DNA of 36,844 nucleotides, taken from NCBI RefSeq assembly GCF_000818395.1, contig NZ_JWJG01000010.1:1-36844 (forward strand), written 5' to 3'. The notes beneath the pieces are model-generated. The model was not told where the DNA came from and searched no databases. It saw only the letters and a list, made by a program, of their open reading frames with translations. Of this stretch, positions 23,594 through 30,186 are shown piece after piece; position 1 is the first letter of the stretch; the number at the start of each line of letters is the position of its first letter. Source of the stretch: Noviherbaspirillum autotrophicum (GTDB lineage: Bacteria > Pseudomonadota > Gammaproteobacteria > Burkholderiales > Burkholderiaceae_D). The position numbers were made by a program, and so were the translations under genes.

Positions 23594-23838
23594 GTCTAAC
23601 CTCCTAACCTGCAAAAAATGGTTGGACGATGAAAAACCGCATCAAATAAGGCTCCGTCTAACCTCCTAACCATCCTAACCACATTCAAATTCTCATAAGA
23701 TATTGATCTTCACTCCCGTGCGTATGCGCACGTAAAACAGGTTGGACGGGTTAGGAGGTTGGACGAAGCCTTGCGCCATCAGGGGGTTAGGCGTCCAACC
23801 TTTTGCCATGCGGTTAGACGACCCGGACGGGTTGGACG
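23594..23838. repeat. Iteron cluster, candidate replication origin
   Basis: At least ten copies of a 9-bp unit GGTTRGRMG, or its complement, in about 245 bases. The complement orientation occurs at 23594-23609 and as three abutting units at 23655-23680. The forward orientation occurs at 23620, 23740, 23749, 23757, 23785, 23812 and 23830, and one complementary unit sits at 23792. The two groups flank an A/T-rich stretch (about 23681-23712). The region lies directly downstream of the replication gene. Iterons flanking an A/T-rich segment are typical of plasmid and phage origins. The repeats are seen; origin function is inferred. Confidence 0.65.
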
Positions 23839-23849
23839 AACCTATCCTG

Positions 23850-26096
23850 CTAGATCGGCAGGTCGTCGAGCTCGTCGACTTCACCCCTGACCACGGCTTG
23901 CGCAGGCGCCGGCTTTGACGGGCGCAGGTAATACCATTCCCGACCGCCGGTACTTCGCCGCTTCTTTTCCCACCCCATGCGCTTCATACACGACGCGATA
24001 CGCATCGTCTCGGTCTTCGCGCCGCTAATCTTGCCGATATCGATCTCCAGGGCTTTTGTAAGCAATTCTTCGGACGTCACCTCATCGATCCTGCCGCCAG
24101 GGCGCGGCGTCCCACCCACATGCAACGCCTCGCCATCCACATACCGCTGGATTCGCGGCTCCCACGGATCGGCCAGCTCCCGCGCCTCCTGCTCAGGCTC
24201 GATCAGCTCGCGCTGCTCTTCCCGCGTCGGATGCCATTTCTCTCCCTGCTCGATCAATACAACCGCCTCCGCAAACAGCTGGTCGCGGACCGCTGCCAAC
24301 ATCTCGGTATCGATCTTCCCGCAGCGCACCGGCCATGAACGCCGGTTGCCCGTGGAGTCCTTCAGGTATTCATCCTGGTTGGTGGTCGCAGCAAAGCAGG
24401 TTCGCCGCAGCACATTCACCATGCGCCGGCCATATGGAGCACGGAACCGATCTGTCTTGTTGGTGATAAAGGCCTTGATCGACGTCGAGTCCGCCTTGTT
24501 GAAGGAATCAAGCTCGGCGATCTCGTAGAGCCAGACGCCCTGGATCGCCAGATACGCATCCTTGTCGCCGACCTTGAACGGCGTTTCGCTGTACCAGTCG
24601 CCGCCGAGCACGCGCAGAGCAGATGACTTACCAGCACCCTGCCCGCCCTCAAACACCGGCATGTAATCCATCTGACAGCCCGGATAGAACGCCCGCGCCA
24701 CCATCGACATGAGGAACAGCGTGCCCACCAGCGCGTGGTATTTCGTCGGCTCGGCGCCCATCACATCGGTTAGCCAGGTGTGCAACCGCTGTTCGCCGTC
24801 CCATGTCAATGATCGGAGATACTCCGTTACAGGGTTGAACTGGTTTTCTCTCGCAGCCTGCGCGACGGCTTTCTCGATTGCGCCATCTGATTTGATGATG
24901 ATGCTGTAGTTGCGCGCCAGGTACAGGCCCAGGCTGAAATCATCGCCCTCGGTCCACTCGCCGAGCTCGCCGCCCCATGGTGGCACCCGCCGCTTCACCT
25001 GCTGCATGGAGAACTCGTTCAGCGCGACCAGCCCCTTCAGAGCCTCGTCGTTCATCAGGATGATGTGGACATTCTCCCGACAGTCTTCGAGTCCACCGCG
25101 CGGCTTGGCTATTAGGGTATCGCGCCAATGAGGCTGCTCTCTGTCCGGAGCGGCAACTGGCGACGCGCTAGCCGGGCCAGGGGTAGACGCTGTTTTTTTC
25201 GCCGCAGCCGGGGTTAGCCGGGGTGATTTTGGCGGCCGCCACCCTCGGTCGACAGCCATCTTGTAGACACTGGCAACCGTGATGCTGCCATTGCCGAATG
25301 ATTTCCAGTGCGATTCGAGATCCTTCAGCCCGCCGTACTTGCCAGACTTTTGGGACCACCAATCCCACACGCCGATGCCACCCTCACCCAAGGCATCGTA
25401 AATACCCATGCCAACGCGTATCCATTCGTCATAGCCGCAGTCAGCCGGAATGACCGCCAACGCTGATTCCAGCTTGGCACGCTCGTCCACCGGACCGGCA
25501 ACGGGCGGCGTCGCAGAACGCACCAGGTTCTTTGCTCCTTTCACCGTCACCCGCAGCCGGTTCAATACCGCATCGGATATTGGCGTGATTCCCCTGCTAC
25601 ACCCCATGTACGGCTTCGCGGTGAACGTAAAATATTGCCGTCCACAAAACACCTCGAGCCCGATCTCATTGGATTTAAATGTCTCGGATTCGCCGGCAAC
25701 GATGATGTGCACACCGGTGCCCGAGGGCGAGTATTCCGTGTAGGAGTCACAAGCGTCGATGATGTTCTGCGCACGCTCGGTAATCGCGCCGTCCTCACGA
25801 TTAATGCAGCCATCGATGTCAATGCCGATCAACCCATCATTGGGAAGAAAAGCAAATCCGACACCGGAATAACGTCCATTCGTGGACCGCACCACCTCCA
25901 GAGCCTTGTCGAGTGTGACAAGCGCAGCGCGGTCAGCCTCGTCGCCCTGCTTGCCAACGCGCCGCGCGCCGCTCGCATAGTAGGGCATCTTCTTCGGCTT
26001 TTTCTCACCCGGCTCGAAGCGCCATATAAGCCACTGTGCGCGCTCACGTAAAGACACAGGAACCAGGCTCGGATCAATGCCCGGATCATGTGCCAT
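23850..26096 (-). CDS. Replication protein: PrimPol, PriCT-type and SF3-like helicase
   Basis: A 748-aa multidomain replication protein. Residues about 10-190 are a primase-polymerase domain with the metal-binding GIDIDG (Asp93, Asp95) and GTGVHIIV. Residues 208-290 resemble PriCT_2 (IPADCGYDEWIRVGMGI). The C-terminal half is a VirE/D5-like ATPase with Walker A GGQGAGKSS (484-492) and a B-type WLYEIAELD (522-530). It should prime and unwind at the phage origin. The ATG at 26096 has GAGG six bases upstream; an ATG at 26108 is less well placed. The iteron cluster begins 12 bases after the stop. Confidence 0.9.
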   Translation of the reverse strand: MAHDPGIDPSLVPVSLRERAQWLIWRFEPGEKKPKKMPYYASGARRVGKQGDEADRAALVTLDKALEVVRSTNGRYSGVGFAFLPNDGLIGIDIDGCINREDGAITERAQNIIDACDSYTEYSPSGTGVHIIVAGESETFKSNEIGLEVFCGRQYFTFTAKPYMGCSRGITPISDAVLNRLRVTVKGAKNLVRSATPPVAGPVDERAKLESALAVIPADCGYDEWIRVGMGIYDALGEGGIGVWDWWSQKSGKYGGLKDLESHWKSFGNGSITVASVYKMAVDRGWRPPKSPRLTPAAAKKTASTPGPASASPVAAPDREQPHWRDTLIAKPRGGLEDCRENVHIILMNDEALKGLVALNEFSMQQVKRRVPPWGGELGEWTEGDDFSLGLYLARNYSIIIKSDGAIEKAVAQAARENQFNPVTEYLRSLTWDGEQRLHTWLTDVMGAEPTKYHALVGTLFLMSMVARAFYPGCQMDYMPVFEGGQGAGKSSALRVLGGDWYSETPFKVGDKDAYLAIQGVWLYEIAELDSFNKADSTSIKAFITNKTDRFRAPYGRRMVNVLRRTCFAATTNQDEYLKDSTGNRRSWPVRCGKIDTEMLAAVRDQLFAEAVVLIEQGEKWHPTREEQRELIEPEQEARELADPWEPRIQRYVDGEALHVGGTPRPGGRIDEVTSEELLTKALEIDIGKISGAKTETMRIASCMKRMGWEKKRRSTGGREWYYLRPSKPAPAQAVVRGEVDELDDLPI

Positions 26097-26418
26097 CGGC
26101 CACCTCATCAGTGAAATGCTCGCACAGATCCTCTAGCGCATCCGCAATGCGCAGGCCGGGACCGTACATGCCGATGAAGGCCTCGGGTGCTCGGCGTTGC
26201 AACGCCTTGAAGCGATCGGTATTGGCGTTCGATATCACCAGGCGCCCGCTGATGGCGAACACGCCGAACGGCTGTGCATTGGTATGCGTACGTGACAGCA
26301 CGCGATGAATTGCCTCGGTGAGCGACGTCGCTGCTTTAACGTTGCGCCGGAATTTCGGCATTGCGACGCGCTTTGGCGCACGAGCTGCCGATAGCTTCGG
26401 TATCTTCAGTGCGGTCAT
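26086..26418 (-). CDS. Unknown protein upstream of the replication gene (110 aa)
   Basis: A basic N-terminus (Lys/Arg-rich, residues 1-30) followed by a neutral domain with FGVFAISGRLVISNANTDRF. No family is recognised. It overlaps the replication gene start by 11 bases and follows the CII-like gene by two bases, so it is part of the same early operon. A replication accessory role is possible. Confidence 0.7.
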   Translation of the reverse strand: MTALKIPKLSAARAPKRVAMPKFRRNVKAATSLTEAIHRVLSRTHTNAQPFGVFAISGRLVISNANTDRFKALQRRAPEAFIGMYGPGLRIADALEDLCEHFTDEVADGT

Positions 26419-26420
26419 GA

Positions 26421-26918
26421 CTACGCCTCCGCATCATTTCCGGCACGAGCACGCACGCGGGCCCGCAGTTCGGTCATCGCGCCAATCGCCTCGCGAAATT
26501 CCTTTTCGAGCTTCTCAAGCTCGTCGGACTTGATCTTGCCGTCGTTATTTAACGCGTCGTAAATGCCCGAGGCCACATCACCGAATTCCTTCATGGCCCG
26601 GCACACGGTCTGCGTCAGATCCTCATCGCGCACATTGTCCAGGCTCGGAACCGGAACCAGCACTTGCCCGAGACGCCAGGCGAACGCCTGTGCAGGTAGC
26701 AATGCATCCGGCACACCGGCGTCAATGCACAGCTCAATCACTTCCGTGGCCTCCTCGAACGTCATGTGATGGGTCATGATCCCAGGCCGCAGCTTGTTGT
26801 ACATGACGGGAACTGTCTTCCCCATGCGTTGCGCCACCGATTCGATACCGCCTTTGAACGAGCGCGCAATCTTATAAAGCGCGTCGTGCTGATTGATCTC
26901 CGAATATTTACAGGTCAC
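26421..26918 (-). CDS. CII-like phage regulatory protein (CP76 family)
   Basis: A 165-aa protein with the pattern of the phage CII/CP76 regulator family: ALYKIARSFKGGIESVAQRM, KTVPVMYNKLRPG and HMTFEEATEVIELC. The C-terminal part is charged and helical. The start is a GTG at 26918 with GGGAGG six bases upstream; the longer frame from 26963 has no comparable site. It lies downstream of cro and beyond a strong terminator, the place of lambda cII. It probably acts on lysogeny promoters. Confidence 0.85.
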   Translation of the reverse strand: MTCKYSEINQHDALYKIARSFKGGIESVAQRMGKTVPVMYNKLRPGIMTHHMTFEEATEVIELCIDAGVPDALLPAQAFAWRLGQVLVPVPSLDNVRDEDLTQTVCRAMKEFGDVASGIYDALNNDGKIKSDELEKLEKEFREAIGAMTELRARVRARAGNDAEA

Positions 26919-27036
26919 GGTAAACCTCCCTTTTATTACCGATGTGGAATGTGTTTTTTTCAACTATCGTTCCATCAACAGAGCTTTATCCGCGAGGAAA
27001 CGATGATTGATATTTCTCAAAAACTGATTTCAGGCC

Positions 27037-27069
27037 AAAAAAAAGGCGGCGAGCCGAAGCCCACCGCCT
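27037..27069 (-). terminator. Strong terminator between cro and cII (tR1-like)
   Basis: On the minus strand AGGCGG, wobble T-G, GGGC, TTCG loop, GCTC and CCGCCT make an 11-bp stem capped by TTCG and followed by eight T's. It lies 11 bases after the cro stop. Early transcripts would end here unless polymerase reads through, as at lambda tR1. Confidence 0.85.
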
Positions 27070-27079
27070 GGACGTTGGT

Positions 27080-27355
27080 CTATCCCTTCTTGTCGCATGC
27101 GTGCCGCCCACTTTCTGGAGCAGCGCAGGAGAAACGCAGCACAGCCCATTCAACATCTGGGCGCAGTTGTTCGCATGTCACCTCGCGATCAGTAATTCGC
27201 TCAATTGAAGGGCAATAGTCAGCCGGAACGCGATTGATCAGCCATTGCTGAACAACCTGATAAGAAACAGGACGTTCCATAGTGCTGAGGGCATCTGCAA
27301 ACGCCTTCAGAGTTTTGAATCTGCCAATCGCGAGGTTCAGCGCTTCGTTCTTCAT
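27080..27355 (-). CDS. cro: Cro/YdaS-like repressor
   Basis: A 91-aa DNA-binding protein starting MKNEALNLAIGRFKTLKAFA. The VSYQVVQQWLINRVPADYCPSIERIT segment is a Cro/YdaS-type helix-turn-helix. It is divergent from cI across a shared operator. The ATG at 27355 has no Shine-Dalgarno sequence and lies about seven bases after the -10, so the transcript is probably leaderless. The longer frame to 27409 runs through the operators and is not used. Confidence 0.85.
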   Translation of the reverse strand: MKNEALNLAIGRFKTLKAFADALSTMERPVSYQVVQQWLINRVPADYCPSIERITDREVTCEQLRPDVEWAVLRFSCAAPESGRHACDKKG

Positions 27356-27361
27356 GCGCTT

Positions 27362-27390
27362 TATTCTACTAGTTTTTCTAGTGCGCGCAA
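27362..27390 (-). promoter_or_regulatory. cro promoter (PR-like)
   Basis: Minus-strand -35 TTGCGC (27390-27385), a 17-bp spacer that contains the whole operator palindrome, and -10 AGAATA (27367-27362). The expected start point is at about 27355, the first base of the cro ATG. Confidence 0.65.
27368..27382. promoter_or_regulatory. Operator site in the cro promoter, ACTAG-N5-CTAGT
   Basis: ACTAGTTTTTCTAGT, a perfect 5+5 palindrome with a 5-bp spacer, occupying the spacer of the cro promoter. The same sequence except for its last base occurs at 28897-28911 in the rightward early promoter. Confidence 0.8.
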
Positions 27391-27401
27391 GAAACTTTTG
27401 C
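27387..27401. promoter_or_regulatory. Weak middle operator candidate
   Basis: GCAAGAAACTTTTGC is an inverted repeat of the same length but keeps only about half of the operator half-site bases. It begins 19 bases after the first site and 21 before the third, giving lambda-like spacing of three sites. Confidence 0.35.
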
Positions 27402-27402
27402 A

Positions 27403-27431
27403 TTGCCACTATAAATACTTGTGCTTATGGT
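27403..27431 (+). promoter_or_regulatory. cI promoter (PRM-like)
   Basis: -35 TTGCCA (27403-27408), a 17-bp spacer and -10 TATGGT (27426-27431). The expected start is at about 27438, the A of the cI ATG. Confidence 0.55.
27408..27422. promoter_or_regulatory. Operator site in the cI promoter
   Basis: ACTATAAATACTTGT matches the ACTAG-N5-CTAGT consensus at 8 of 10 half-site positions. It covers most of the spacer of the cI promoter, so CI or Cro binding here would repress cI. Confidence 0.55.
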
Positions 27432-27437
27432 TCCACC

Positions 27438-28148
27438 ATGACGACAATCCACGAACGAATTAAGACAAAGCGGCTTGAACTCGGCTTGACCATGGACGAA
27501 CTGGCCAAACGGGTCGGCGTCTCCAGTTGGCAAACGGTTCAGCAATGGGAGAAAGAAGGCGGGACGGCACCTAAGCGATCCCGGTTAGATGCCGTTGCCC
27601 AAGCACTTAATGTGACGGTGGATTGGCTGCTTTCCGGACCTGATATTGTCGTAAGAAGTGGCAACACCATTATGGTCGCGGAGATCAAAACTACAGGTCG
27701 CAAGCCAGACTTCAATGTCCAGGACATTGAATCCAATCAAAAGCCCATTCCTCTGATCTCATGGGTCCAGGCAGGAGACTGGTGCGAAGCTCAAGATCAA
27801 TACAACGTCGGCGATGCCGAAGAATGGATTGCGTGCCCTGTTAAACATGGCCCACGCACTTATGCCCTACGGGTTAGAGGCGAAAGCATGCGGAATCCTG
27901 GCAGCAAACCATCCTTTGACGATGGAGACGTTATCTTTGTCGACCCGGATCGCGCCGCAGAGCACAAGTCGCTCGTGATTACAAAACTCGAAGAAACTAA
28001 TGAAGCTACTTTTAAGAGGCTTCTCATCGATGGAAAGAGCTGGTATTTGGAGGCGCTAAATCCCTCTTGGCCCAATCGCATCATGCCAATTAAGGCAGAT
28101 GCTCATGTCTGCGGAGTGGTGATAGCTCGCCTTGAGAGCTTTGTCTAG
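27438..28148 (+). CDS. cI: CI-type repressor with self-cleaving S24 domain
   Basis: A 236-aa LexA/CI-like repressor. Residues 1-66 hold an XRE-type helix-turn-helix (LTMDELAKRVGVSSWQTVQQWE). The C-terminal S24 peptidase has the Ala-Gly cleavage site at 112-113 (WVQAGDW), nucleophile Ser150 (RGESM) and Lys193 (ATFKRLL). It should maintain lysogeny and be inactivated on DNA damage through RecA. The start ATG (27438) lacks a Shine-Dalgarno sequence and coincides with the predicted start of transcription; the longer frame upstream would cross the operators. Confidence 0.92.
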   Translation: MTTIHERIKTKRLELGLTMDELAKRVGVSSWQTVQQWEKEGGTAPKRSRLDAVAQALNVTVDWLLSGPDIVVRSGNTIMVAEIKTTGRKPDFNVQDIESNQKPIPLISWVQAGDWCEAQDQYNVGDAEEWIACPVKHGPRTYALRVRGESMRNPGSKPSFDDGDVIFVDPDRAAEHKSLVITKLEETNEATFKRLLIDGKSWYLEALNPSWPNRIMPIKADAHVCGVVIARLESFV

Positions 28149-28163
28149 CACCAAATAGCACCT

Positions 28164-28418
28164 TTACCGCGCTATTTCTTGGCCAAATCCACCGATACTT
28201 ATCTCGATTCTGCCAGGGTCATTTCTTCTGATCAGCTCTTGTACTAACTCACCTGTCGTAAAGTCAGCCAATTTTTTTTGATCTGCGGCAAAGCTCTCTA
28301 TCAATCGCGCCAAGATTTCGGCATTCAATGATCTCTGTGACTTCGCCACAGATTGATCAAGCTGCTCTTTTATATCCGTTGGAATTCTTAAACCGAACGG
28401 CACGATGTCTTTTTTCAT
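28164..28418 (-). CDS. Arc-like ribbon-helix-helix regulator
   Basis: An 84-aa protein with an Arc-type ribbon-helix-helix start: PFGLRIPTDIKEQLDQSVAKSQRSLNAEI. The remaining half may mediate oligomerisation. It converges with cI (15 bases apart) and diverges from the 83-aa gene, so it may regulate that promoter and its own. The position between cI and the second operator cluster corresponds to rexAB in lambda, although the sequence is unrelated. Confidence 0.85.
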   Translation of the reverse strand: MKKDIVPFGLRIPTDIKEQLDQSVAKSQRSLNAEILARLIESFAADQKKLADFTTGELVQELIRRNDPGRIEISIGGFGQEIAR

Positions 28419-28523
28419 CGCCGTAGTTTAATAATCCGATACTTCACAGAATAGGTGCAAAGTGCAACTATTCCCGTGTGGCAATCATGCCGCAATGTGA
28501 AAAACAATCAAGAAGGTATTGAA
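28419..28523. promoter_or_regulatory. Divergent promoter region (Arc-like gene / 83-aa gene)
   Basis: A 105-base A/T-rich gap with inverted elements such as GTGCAAAGTGCAAC and GGCA-ATCA-TGCC, possible operators for the Arc-like protein. An AGAAGG ribosome-binding site at about 28511-28516 serves the 83-aa gene. I cannot fix promoter elements with confidence. Confidence 0.35.
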
Positions 28524-28775
28524 ATGGATATGGGATTTGACATTCTGCACCAGGAGATGACCGCTACCGAGGACTTGACACTTCGAGCAGGTGAACTTGC
28601 AGCGCTCGGGTGCCTCATTCAAACAGAATCATTTAACGGCATGGCGCCAGAAATAAGGGCGAGCACAGCCCGACTTCTAGGGAAAATCATCACTGAGGTG
28701 AATGACCTTATCCCCCGAGCGCTCAACGAAAGCTGCCCCGAGCCTATCTGCCGCAAAATTAAGCGCCCTTCTTAA
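28524..28775 (+). CDS. Unknown 83-aa protein in the immunity region
   Basis: An acidic helical 83-aa protein with GAAGG seven bases before the ATG. The conserved-looking centre AGELAALGCLIQTESFNG resembles small phage proteins of unknown role seen beside repressors, but I cannot name the family. It lies between the Arc-like gene and the early operator pair, followed by a weak terminator. The placement suggests expression in the lysogen. Confidence 0.7.
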   Translation: MDMGFDILHQEMTATEDLTLRAGELAALGCLIQTESFNGMAPEIRASTARLLGKIITEVNDLIPRALNESCPEPICRKIKRPS

Positions 28776-28785
28776 TTCACCACTC

Positions 28786-28810
28786 GCCCGGTTTCCATCG
28801 GGCATTCTTT
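28786..28810 (+). terminator. Weak terminator after the 83-aa gene
   Basis: GCCCG, an 8-base loop and CGGGC (28786-28803) followed by ATTCTTT. The stem is short and the T tract interrupted. Confidence 0.45.
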
Positions 28811-28878
28811 ATGCGAATTTCAGAATAAAAACATTTCCACATATAACAGCAATGTCTAAGAAAAGCCGGTAGCTCCAC

Positions 28879-28893
28879 ACTAGTTTTCCTTGT
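28879..28893. promoter_or_regulatory. Operator site upstream of the early operon (first)
   Basis: ACTAGTTTTCCTTGT matches ACTAG-N5-CTAGT at 9 of 10 half-site positions. It lies 18 bases (start to start) before the next site. Confidence 0.65.
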
Positions 28894-28918
28894 CTTACTA
28901 GTTTTTCTAGCGCACAAT
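28890..28918 (+). promoter_or_regulatory. Rightward early promoter (PL-like)
   Basis: -35 TTGTCT (28890-28895), a 17-bp spacer containing the operator, and -10 CACAAT (28913-28918). It would drive the plus-strand operon starting at 28966 and be silenced by CI in the lysogen. Confidence 0.6.
28897..28911. promoter_or_regulatory. Operator site in the early promoter (second)
   Basis: ACTAGTTTTTCTAGC is the same as the cro operator except for its last base and lies inside the 17-bp spacer of the early promoter. Placement relative to the -35 and -10 is the same as in the cro promoter. Confidence 0.75.
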
Positions 28919-28965
28919 ATCTCCGTCGCGCAACACTTCGTTGCGGAAACACGATGGAGGCAGAG

Positions 28966-29190
28966 ATGGCGCAGCAGAAGCCAACCCCGAAGGAAGTCGT
29001 CAGCCGCATTCAGCGCGCAATTGATTCCGGCATTGATCATGTCCAGGGCGAAGCAACGCCGGAACAACGCGCCGCCGCTTTCGTCGCCTATTTCTCCGGC
29101 GCACTCAAGAACATCGTCAGCGAGGAATTCGGCGACAAGCTGTTCAACCTCGTGCTCAGCAGGTCCACTGAGACGACAGGTGCCGCATGA
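28966..29190 (+). CDS. First early gene, unknown 74-aa protein
   Basis: A 74-aa soluble helical protein (AQQKPTPKEVVSRIQRAID onward). The ATG at 28966 is chosen because GGAGG lies five bases upstream; the ATG at 28954 would itself overlap that site. No family is recognised. Being the first gene behind the CI-controlled promoter, it would be made at once after infection or induction, where lambda has N, but it lacks the arginine-rich motif of N proteins. Confidence 0.7.
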   Translation: MAQQKPTPKEVVSRIQRAIDSGIDHVQGEATPEQRAAAFVAYFSGALKNIVSEEFGDKLFNLVLSRSTETTGAA

Positions 29191-29327
29191 TTCACTTCAA
29201 CGTCTTCGTGCGCACCTCCAGCTGCCACTACGCCTATAGCGCCCTCCACAAGTGCGCCGCCGATGCGATTGCCGATGCAATCGACCTGTTTGGCCCGTGC
29301 TACGTCAGCGTGAAGGCGAAGCAATGA
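29187..29327 (+). CDS. Small early protein, 46 aa
   Basis: A 46-codon frame (MIHFNVFVRTSSCHYAYS to VKAKQ) linked at both ends by ATGA overlaps: with the 74-aa gene (29187-29190) and with the next gene (29324-29327). Phage families encode similar short proteins in which a beta strand, then Ala-rich helix (CAADAIADAIDLFG) follow. The function is unknown, but tight coupling supports real translation. Confidence 0.65.
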   Translation: MIHFNVFVRTSSCHYAYSALHKCAADAIADAIDLFGPCYVSVKAKQ

Positions 29328-29620
29328 GCACCGTCCGCATCCGCTGCAGCGCTCCAGACCCCTACCAGGGCTTGCGCGGGCGCGCCTACATCAATGCGCG
29401 CGGGCTGACGCCGAAGATTGGCCCGATGCGCAATATTCAGGTGGCCGAGGACTGCCGCTGCCGGGCATGCGAGCAGGCCCGCCTGTTGCCCGCCGTGCTC
29501 GCGATCTGCGAATCGCACGAGCGCCGCAAGATCACCGACCGGCCGCAGCCGATGTGGAACAACATCGCAGACGAGTCGCTGCACGAGCTGCTCGATCTGC
29601 CCCTGGTGGCGAGGATGTGA
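29324..29620 (+). CDS. Early protein with cysteine-rich motif (98 aa)
   Basis: A 98-aa protein. An N-terminal beta-type part carries RGRAYINARGLT, followed by EDCRCRACEQA (three cysteines, possibly a metal site with Cys8) and a helical C-terminus. No family is recognised. The ATG at 29324 overlaps the preceding TGA; the frame extends upstream but that part overlaps the 46-aa gene. Confidence 0.7.
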   Translation: MSTVRIRCSAPDPYQGLRGRAYINARGLTPKIGPMRNIQVAEDCRCRACEQARLLPAVLAICESHERRKITDRPQPMWNNIADESLHELLDLPLVARM

Positions 29621-29621
29621 C

Positions 29622-29813
29622 ATGGCTGCGCGTATCGCTCCGACCCGCATGTCGCTAGAAATTGCACACCGCAACTTGAACGTGACTCTGCAGCTGGACG
29701 ACATGCTCAAGCACCCCGCCTACCGAATCATTCTTGAAAACGTCGCGCGCCGGCACATGCAGCACCTCGCGCGGTTTGATGCAAAAAAGCTGCAAGCAAA
29801 CGACCTCGATTAA
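29622..29813 (+). CDS. Unknown 63-aa early protein
   Basis: A 63-aa basic helical protein starting MAARIAPTRMSLEIAHRN, one base after the preceding stop. No recognised motif. Its open frame continues far upstream in the shadow of the 98-aa gene, so the ATG at 29622 is chosen by context, though it lacks a clear Shine-Dalgarno sequence. Confidence 0.55.
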   Translation: MAARIAPTRMSLEIAHRNLNVTLQLDDMLKHPAYRIILENVARRHMQHLARFDAKKLQANDLD

Positions 29814-29835
29814 CCACCAAAAAGAAGGGAGAACC

Positions 29836-30186
29836 ATGGGCACGAAAGCCTTTGCCGTGTTCCTTCAGGACTTGCGCGATGGTCGCGCACATTCTGAGTT
29901 ATCCGGCCAGCTCGAGGAGCTGATCACCAAGGTGAAGGAAACCGGCAAGGCCGGCGGCCTCACGCTGAAAATCAAGATCAAGCCCGCCAGCCGCGGCGGC
30001 GACGTCGACAAGGTTACCGTCACCGATGCCATCACCGTCGACCTGCCGAAACCGGAGCGCGGAGAAGACTTCTTCTGGCTCACCGACGACAACGACCTGT
30101 CGCGCAACCACCCCCGTCAACAAAACCTTGAGCTGCGTGAAGCACCGCAGACCAAGCCGACCAACCTGAAGGAAGCAAGCAAATGA
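29836..30186 (+). CDS. Unknown 116-aa early protein upstream of DUF2303 gene
   Basis: A 116-aa soluble protein with GAAGGGAGAA upstream of the ATG. The sequence runs GTKAFAVFLQDLRDGRAHSE, then a beta-rich LTLKIKIKPAS part, and ends in a Lys/Thr/Glu tail. Its last codons overlap the DUF2303 start (ATGA), suggesting that the two are made together. No family assignment. Confidence 0.75.
   Translation: MGTKAFAVFLQDLRDGRAHSELSGQLEELITKVKETGKAGGLTLKIKIKPASRGGDVDKVTVTDAITVDLPKPERGEDFFWLTDDNDLSRNHPRQQNLELREAPQTKPTNLKEASK

Noticed and set aside
23594-23838. CRISPR-like array
   Set aside because: Units are only 9 bases, occur in both orientations, often abut without spacers and have no cas genes nearby; iterons explain them better.
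27282-27437. N-terminal extension of CI (52 more residues)
   Set aside because: Would run through cro, its promoter and the operators; the repressor family starts at the ATG at 27438.
28777-29067. Minus-strand 96-aa frame over the early promoter
   Set aside because: Cys/Arg-rich, no ribosome-binding site, and it overlaps the early operators and the first early gene.
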